Assembly (NCBI GenBank): GCA_003117195.1 | Contig: BDSI01000010.1 | Coordinates: 412,779-476,778 of the forward strand | Origin: Eudorina sp. 2006-703-Eu-15 | Lineage: Eukaryota > Chlorophyta > Chlorophyceae > Chlamydomonadales > Volvocaceae | Direction: 5' to 3' | Length of the DNA: 64,000 bases | Shown: positions 58,006 to 64,000 of the stretch, one piece after another | How the letters are laid out: every line of letters starts with the position of its first letter | Position numbering within the stretch: the first letter of the stretch is position 1 | Program-made: the position numbers and the translations under genes | The notes under the pieces: model-generated | Told to the model about the DNA's origin: nothing | What the model saw: only the letters and a program-made list of their open reading frames with translations | The model's database searches: none

Positions 58006-60545
58006 ATGGATAAGACGCCTCGCCACGGGGACGCGAACATCGCGGATGTCCTCCGGCAGCTCAGCGTTCCAGCGCAGGAGATTCTGCTGCAAACACTCCA
58101 AAGTCATGGAAATCTCGGACGAGTCCGCCTTGCCTGCAGAGCGCTTCACGAATTCACCGACGGCACAGTCACCGAGGTGAAGCTCTGCTTGGGCCCACGC
58201 CACCAAGAGCTCTGGCAGGCGGGGTCCCGACCGCCGGTCCTCCCCCGTCTCCGTGTGCTGAAGCTATGGCTCCGTCACGAGGCGTCATGGGACGGCTCCG
58301 CGACTTCAAACCTGCTGCAATCCATCGTTCGAGGATTTCCCGCAGCAGTCCAGGGCGGCATAACCTCGCTGCACGTCGAGGGCATCGACTACGGCTACCC
58401 CTCACCCTACGCCACCCTCTCCAGCGTCATCGACTGCTTGCCCGCCCTCAAAGACGTCAACGTTGGATCCTGGAACCAGTTTCCGGGCGAATCCGAGCAG
58501 CTGGCCCTGCTGTACGACAAACTCGCCCGTCTGCCCCGCCTGGAGTCCCTCACAGCTCCCACCGCCAGCGTCGTCGAGCATTTGCTGAGCAGCAGCGGCG
58601 GCGCCTTCGCAACGCATACCCTCAAGCGACTTCATACGGACGGCGGTTCCTTTTCCTTGAGTGCCGCGTCGGCCGCGGCAATCCAGAGCCTACAGCAGCT
58701 GACCCATCTGCGCATGACCAACGATCTGGCCGACGTCAGGCAGCTCCTCGCTGCCCTGCCGCCGCGGCTGGAAGAGCTGGTGCAGCCGTCGTTCGCCCTG
58801 ACCCTGAGCTCCGGAACCATCACCGCCGTACGCATCGAGCTCAACTCGAGCCTCGCGGACCTGGCGGGCGCGTGGGCGGAACCGCTCTTGGGCTGTACGG
58901 CGATGCCGCGCCGCCTGGCGAGGCTCAGCATCGGGACCGTGAATGTCCTCGCGGAGGCCGACGACGAAGAGCTGCCTGAGGCGGCGCAAACGCTCCTGGG
59001 GCGCTGCCAGGAGGTGACGACGGACACCATGCTGATTGAGTCCGAGGTCACCGACGACGCCATCCAGACCGCCCTGCAAGCACTGGGCCGCTGGCCGGGC
59101 GGCTTCCTCTTCAACTATCAGACGTCGTTCGCGGATATCCAGTTCTGCAGACTAGCGTTACCGTGGGGTGGCACTCCCTTCATGCGACCGCTGGAGACGG
59201 AGCCGACGGAGCCGCCGCCGCCGCCGCCGGGGACGCTGGCGGAGCGGCTGCGTGCCAGGATCCAGGCGCTGTGGGCTGCGCCGCTCGTCCCGTACGACCC
59301 CGCCGCCGAAGAAGCCGTACAGCACGACAACGCGTTGAGCGGGGCAGAGCCGGACGGGCGGGACGACGGCAGCGGCATCAGCAGGAGTACTGCGGCGCCC
59401 GGCTCGTCGGCGATGGCCACGTTGGAAAGCGGCGTCGGTCCGGTTCTTTTGCTGCGCGGCCCGCACCTGGCGGAACTGGCCTCCAGCCCGGGAGCAGTGG
59501 ACGAGTGGCTGACGGGCCTGTGGCCGGAGGTCGTGGAGGCCGTGAAGCGGCCGGGGCCCGGCGGCGTCGCCGATCCGGAGCTGGCCGAATGGCCGCTGGA
59601 GGGCGCCTTCCTGCAGCTTCCTACCGGGGACGGCGATGTGCTCGCGTGCTTCTCGCACCCCAAGCTGGCGGTTGCGTTCGCCGGGCTGGCCACGGCGGTG
59701 CCTGGTATCTGTTCCGCCGACGACCACACTGCGTCCGCGTCGGGCGTCCACACCGCGGCCGCGGCGCCGGCGGTCCGGGCGCTGCTTGGCAAGGAGGCGG
59801 CCTACGGCGCGACCTCGTCGGAGGCGCAGACCATCGGCGACCTGCTGTGCCTTGTTATGGAGCCGGTGAGGGGCCTTGTCCGTTGTGTGTGCAGCTGAGC
59901 TGCTGGCTGGCAAATGGGTGGATGGAGGGATGGGTGGATGGAGGGATGGAGGGATGATTGGATTGCCGGGCGGTAGCTAGCTGCTTGGGTTTGCAACACG
60001 ATGCGGTCCGTCTTGGCTGAGGTGGATTATGGAGTGCCGGACTCCGCGGTCCACAAAGGGCCAAACGCCTGTTGAACCGCTTGACCGTGCCTTCGTCTTG
60101 CTTGGAAGCTATTGACCTGGCCCGCATCCCATTACTTGATCTCTTAACCTTCGGGTGGCTTTATTCAGTTTATTCAGTTACGGTAGTTTAGCCCCTCCCA
60201 TGACGTGTCACTCCTTGCATGCCCAGCTGGCGCCCTTTCCACCGCCGCCTCATTCGTTTTGCAACCAACAGCGTTGTTGCCCCGACCGGATCTCATACAT
60301 GTCACGCGCGCTGCCTGTCTGTACACCCGCAGGTGCTGCAGCAGCTGTGGGACGAACGGTGCTGCGGCGCGATCGCCGCGGCGGATGCGTTGGCGGAGGC
60401 CGCGGCGGACGCGGACGGCAGCGGCCCCGAGCAAGATGAGACACTCAGCCGGGCGGGTTTGCTGCAGCTGCGGGAGATCCTGGATCTGATTCTAGGGATG
60501 CAGCAGCTGGCAGAAGGCGAGAAACAGCTTGATGAAGGGTACTAG
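58006..60545 (+). CDS. F-box-like/leucine-rich family protein, copy H (intact, two exons)
   Basis: Exon 1 is 58006-59865 (donor GTGAGG) and exon 2 is 60333-60545 (acceptor CACCCGCAG), phase 0, about 690 aa. An in-frame ATG at 57937 would add 23 residues; 58006 (MDKTPRHGD) is preferred because it is nearer the family start. The N-terminus is F-box-like (VLRQLSVPAQEILLQTL, then VRLACRALHEFTDG). Leucine-rich segments follow (LPALKDVNVGSW, LPRLESLTAPTASVVEHLL, LPPRLEELVQPSF). The module is VLLLRGPHLAELASSPG at about residue 478, LQLPTGDGDVLACF at about 535 and a final VRALLGKEA. Exon 2 encodes VLQQLWDERCC and continues through an Ala/Asp/Glu-rich stretch to a helical end (LREILDLILGMQQL). It is the most diverged intact copy and is separated from the others by the protease gene. 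Function unknown. Confidence 0.8.
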
Positions 60546-62194
60546 CTGGGCAGGCGCACATGTCGTTGGGCACCCCTTGTTTCGGTGTGTACCGGTGTGG
60601 GTGGCAGGTGCACTGGTGTGGGTGGCAGGTGCACTGGTGTAGGCATGCGATGTCGGGATGGCATTTAGCAGCCGACCGACCGACGCAAGATCAATACATA
60701 TCATACGTATATACCTTACCCATGCACTCGGTTGTTCGGATATGGTCGTCGCTTGCTTGCTTGCTTGCTTGCTTGCAATGAGGAACTGTGCCACGTGTGT
60801 AGCTCGGGGGCAGAGGCCAGGGGTGAGAGTGGCGGGTGTATGGGAAGGCGGGACGACGGCGCAGTCTGCCTCAGTCTGGCTCACTCTGGCTGGTAATGCG
60901 TGGAGGTGTCAGCAGTACATACATGTGCGGTACGTCCTGTACGACGGGCGGGCAGCGGCGGGCGCCGGATCGACACCGGATCGACAACGCCGTGCATCCC
61001 CTGCATCACTGATGCCGACTGACCCATGAGCCTGTCGCTTTCGTCGCTCGAGCAGCGAATTTGCACTGCTAGATGTTGGTGGTTCGTCTATAACGCGCAA
61101 GTACGGTGAACAAGCATGTGATGGTGTACGAAGACCTGTGCGGAGAACTGTACACGAAGGACTGCATGATCGACAATTTCGGCTCGTCATTTTCGAATTT
61201 TGCGCGGGGAAGGGGGATGATGAACCTGAGGACGAGGACGAGGTTGTTTGTTTTGTTGTACATACCCGCGGGTCGGTCCGCATTGAGCCATCGGTTGTAG
61301 TTCGGTTACAGGTTCGATTACAGGTTCGGTTACAGGTTCGGTTGTAGGCCCGTTTACAGGTTCGGTTGTAGGCCGCGGTTATAGGTTCGGTTACAGGTTC
61401 GGTTACAGTCCGCAGCGTTGAGAGTAGGGCAAGTCTGAGAAGCAGGACCTCCTGCAGTACACGCATCGACGTCGGTCCCGATGGATGCAATGTCGTCGTG
61501 TTGTCGTGTTGTTGTCATCAGATGGCGATTATTGGATGAAAACGAATCGCGCGACGTTGGTGGATGTCCGGGAGTCGGATAGGGGCGGGGTCCATAGACG
61601 CTGCCGATCGGCCCCGAATCCCCTTGTCGTACATGGTGTTACTTCGTATACATGTAGCACAATGTGTTATTTTCGTAGTACGTATTACTGCTGCATCAGA
61701 CATTCCATGCATTGCTCCCCGCGGCGGCCGTTTCTGTACGTTGCGGACACTGCGTGTCATGAGCTATATATGTCGTACACGCGTCCGCTGTCCGGCATCG
61801 CCGTCGTACACTCCAGCGCGAATTCGTACTACCCCCACCGCCCCGAACTGAACCCCACAGCCGCATCCATCGGCGCATCATGCCAGCAACTGCACCCGAC
61901 CTGCTGATGGCCCCTCTACCTACGGTGTACCAATTATATATCCGACGCACCGACAATGCATGCCAGCAGTGCCGACGGACACACAACGAAGCATCAAATG
62001 CCCTGTGCGGCAACTCACGTACGACGACCCACGGGCCACGGGGCTGTAGCAGGCTGTAGCACCAAGCGCCTTCCCATGCGTGCGATTGCCGCTCATACGA
62101 CCGTTGCACTGAGCACCGAAGACGCGAACCCCGAGCCCCGACTGGACAGGACTGTGGATCGGCCGGCGTCTGCACAACAGCGCATGGCGTCGTT
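60546..62194. other. Intergenic stretch between copy H and the nuclease gene
   Basis: No supported gene. A 12-bp GGTTCGGTTACA-type tandem repeat lies at about 61291-61407; its reverse strand gives an artefactual NRTC-repeat frame. Short GGTGCACTGGTGTGGGTGGCA duplications lie near 60,590-60,640. Confidence 0.5.
61291..61407. repeat. 12-bp imperfect tandem repeat
   Basis: Units of GGTTCGGTTACA with GGTTCGATTACA and GGTTCGGTTGTA variants. Confidence 0.85.
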
Positions 62195-64000
62195 TCAGCG
62201 CTGGTCGTCCCCGCGCGGCCCCGCCTCCGGCTGCCGCGGCGGCTGCGGCTGCGATGGCGGCCGCGGCTGCAGCGTTGGCTGCGCCGGCTGCGGCGGCGGC
62301 GGCGGCGGCAGCAGCATGAGTTCGGCTCCGACCGCGACATGGTCGGAGGGCCACTCCGCGTCGGGCAGCACACCCATCTCCCAAACAAATGGCCGACCAG
62401 CCATCCCCAGCACCCGGGGCGACCCGCCTCCGTGTCCCGTGCTATCTGGGGCTGCACCGCGGCCGACATGGTCTTCCTCGCTGTCTGCGTCACCGCCACC
62501 TCCGCGGCAGCCGGAGGCCGTGCCCTGCCCCGCTGACCAGCCCTCGCCGCCGGGACCGTCAGCCCCGCCGCTGCCGTCGTGGTCCGAGCGCGGGTCACTG
62601 CCGTACCGGTACGGCATGTCGAGCGTGGCGGTGACGGCCCAGTGGCCGCGACTCACCCACACGTAGTCGAGACAGGCTTGCAGTGCAGTGCAGTGCAGTG
62701 CAGTGCAGTGCAGTGCAGGGCAGGGCAGGGGAGGGGAGGGGAGGGGGCGGATGGTCCCCGGGGGCTTGCAACGAGTATGGACTCGACAATATCAGTTTAA
62801 AGACTATCTGTGGATGTGTTCATTATTTAATAACAAAGATAAGGGCCCGAATACAGCTTGCATTTGCCGCCGGCGTCGCTCCGTGGCAGCGCATGGGACG
62901 AGCAGCAGCCCAACAAGACCCGACGGATTGCAGCAATCCAGCCAGCCCTTGGGCAGCATCATGACGTCTGAGAAGAGGGCGGCGGAAGGAGCAAATGACT
63001 TTGACGCCGTACGGACATATGCACAACGACGTGCAGTGTTTGGTTGTTGTACGTACCTCGGAAGGTTGAAGAGACGACAGTGGCGGCGGGCTCCCGCCCG
63101 TTGGCGAGGAAGTTGGCGCTGGCCAGCCGGAGACCTGCGGCCGGACGTACGACGAGCCACGGGGTGTTGCCGTACACTCGGCCGTACACCCGTACACAAC
63201 TGCAACTGCATAGGAGTATATGCCTCGTGACTTCCAAGATAGAGGTACTAACAGCAAAGTAACCTCTTGTTGGGTTTCAGCCCTGCTACAGGCCTGCCCT
63301 GCTACAGGCCAGCCCGCTACAGAAACCCGAAAATGGCCCCAAAACACAAAGACCCACCAGAGGTGTGTAGCTCCACCTGCTCGGCCCTGTAGCCCCTGCG
63401 GGGCGACCGTGTCGGCGGTTGTGTCGTCGTACGTCGTGGGTGCGGACACATGTATACATGGTACGGCATATACTGTGGCAGCACCAAGAGTTCCAAGCAG
63501 CAATCATCAGGTTAAGCATTGGGCGCGCAGGCGGCACCGGTACGATATAGGTACGGCAAACGTACGGCAGCGCGGTTCGCTCACCGCGCGGCGGGATGGT
63601 GCGGGTGGTCGGCGCCTAGTGACCCGTGGGTCAGTAGTTCGTACACGCCGCCCACCAGGCAGCCCCCCGGCGCCACGCGGTCGTGGCGGTCGCTCCGGAA
63701 CTGAAACCAGCGGGTGTTCCAGTCGCCGCACAGCACCAGGGGCACGTCCTGCGATACGGCGGGGGCGGTACGACACAGTGTACGGCAGAGTACGGCGGTC
63801 TCAGACACTGCACTGATCACCTCCTCCACAGCGCTACAATTCCTACCAGGGCCGATGGGGGCGATGTCATGATGGGCCACGCTGGACTCTTCTGCGTTCT
63901 GCCTGTAGAGCCTAGGGAAGTAGCCATCCGCAGATCAAACCTTCCTTTTCGCTCTGCACCGAACGTTGCAGGCAGGGGTGGGCCAGGGCGGGGCGGGAGG
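62195..64000 (-). CDS. Endonuclease/exonuclease/phosphatase-fold nuclease, CCR4/nocturnin/Angel type (partial; 5' part off the right edge)
   Basis: Members of this family are Mg-dependent nucleases, often mRNA deadenylases. Three minus-strand exons fit in phase. The first visible exon runs from about 63898 to 63585 (donor GTGAGC) and encodes DVPLVLCGDWNTRWFQF, then LVGGVYELLTHGSLGADHP, the family's CGD-x-N catalytic motif. The second is 63199-63057 (donor GTACGT) and encodes GLRLASANFLANGREPAATV, then TFR. The third is 62676-62195 and encodes ACLDYVWVSRGHWAVTATLD, then a Gly-rich insert, LPDAEWPSDHVAVGAELML with the terminal SDH motif, and a Pro-rich tail ending GDDQR. The usual Asn is kept in the first motif (GDWN for GDFN). 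The start of the first exon and the N-terminal half are not resolved. The second-exon acceptor could also lie 6 bases upstream. Family identity is firm; the subgroup is inference. Confidence 0.72.
62678..62750. repeat. (GCAGT)n microsatellite next to the last-exon acceptor of the nuclease gene
   Basis: About eight GCAGT pentamers followed by GGGCA and GGGGA units. On the minus strand this supplies the pyrimidine-rich tract and the CTGCAAG acceptor of the exon at 62676-62195. Confidence 0.85.

Noticed and set aside
61696..62598. 300-codon minus-strand open frame overlapping the nuclease gene
   Set aside because: It is in another frame from the conserved LDYVWVS and WPSDH motifs, which fix the real frame.

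Overview
The window looks like nuclear DNA of a volvocine / chlamydomonadalean green alga (a Volvox- or Chlamydomonas-like genome). The grounds are a pherophorin gene, a sporangin/hatching-enzyme-like subtilase with hydroxyproline-type (Ser-Pro)n blocks, high GC with many CAG/CCG/GT microsatellites, many short GT-AG introns, and fragments of L1-like non-LTR retrotransposons ending in a CATT-type tail. No rRNA, tRNA, CRISPR array or prokaryotic operon was seen. All gene models were spliced by eye from the genomic sequence; reading-frame phases agree at every junction given, but no transcript data were available.

Layout. 1-5290 (-): a partial pherophorin gene whose 4.5-kb intron holds an L1-like fragment and a degenerate GGG/CCC repeat. 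About 8.6-42.6 kb and 58.0-60.5 kb: a dispersed, partly tandem and partly inverted family of F-box-like/leucine-rich proteins that I call copies A-H. They are A (8584-11374, frameshifted), B (14231-17205, intact), C (20300-22820, minus, intact), D (about 24190-26480, broken), E (29968-32025, minus, shortened), F (32690-35244, intact), G (37636-40199, intact), a possible relic near 42.1-42.6 kb, and H (58006-60545, intact). 44484-56099 (+): a 25-exon secreted subtilisin-like protease with a PA domain and two proline-rich blocks. 62195-64000 (-): the 3' half of a CCR4/nocturnin-type endonuclease/exonuclease/phosphatase-fold nuclease gene that runs off the right edge.

The F-box-like family is the most unusual content. 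Each intact member has one long exon (F-box-like N-terminus, leucine-rich repeats, a low-complexity linker and a conserved C-terminal module) and one phase-0 intron at the same place. The short second exon begins with a conserved helix and usually runs into low-complexity sequence. The family has grown by tandem duplication (A/B, F/G) and by an inverted duplication (E/F, a palindrome of about 8 kb). It is decaying by frameshift, retroelement-associated 5' loss, microsatellite expansion and in-frame deletion. This birth-and-death pattern resembles fast-evolving F-box or recognition clusters in other eukaryotes, but the function is not known.

The pherophorin and the protease both fit extracellular-matrix biology (matrix structural protein; matrix or sporangial-wall digestion). 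The rest is repeat-rich intergenic DNA carrying many 3' ends of retroelements that share one terminal sequence.
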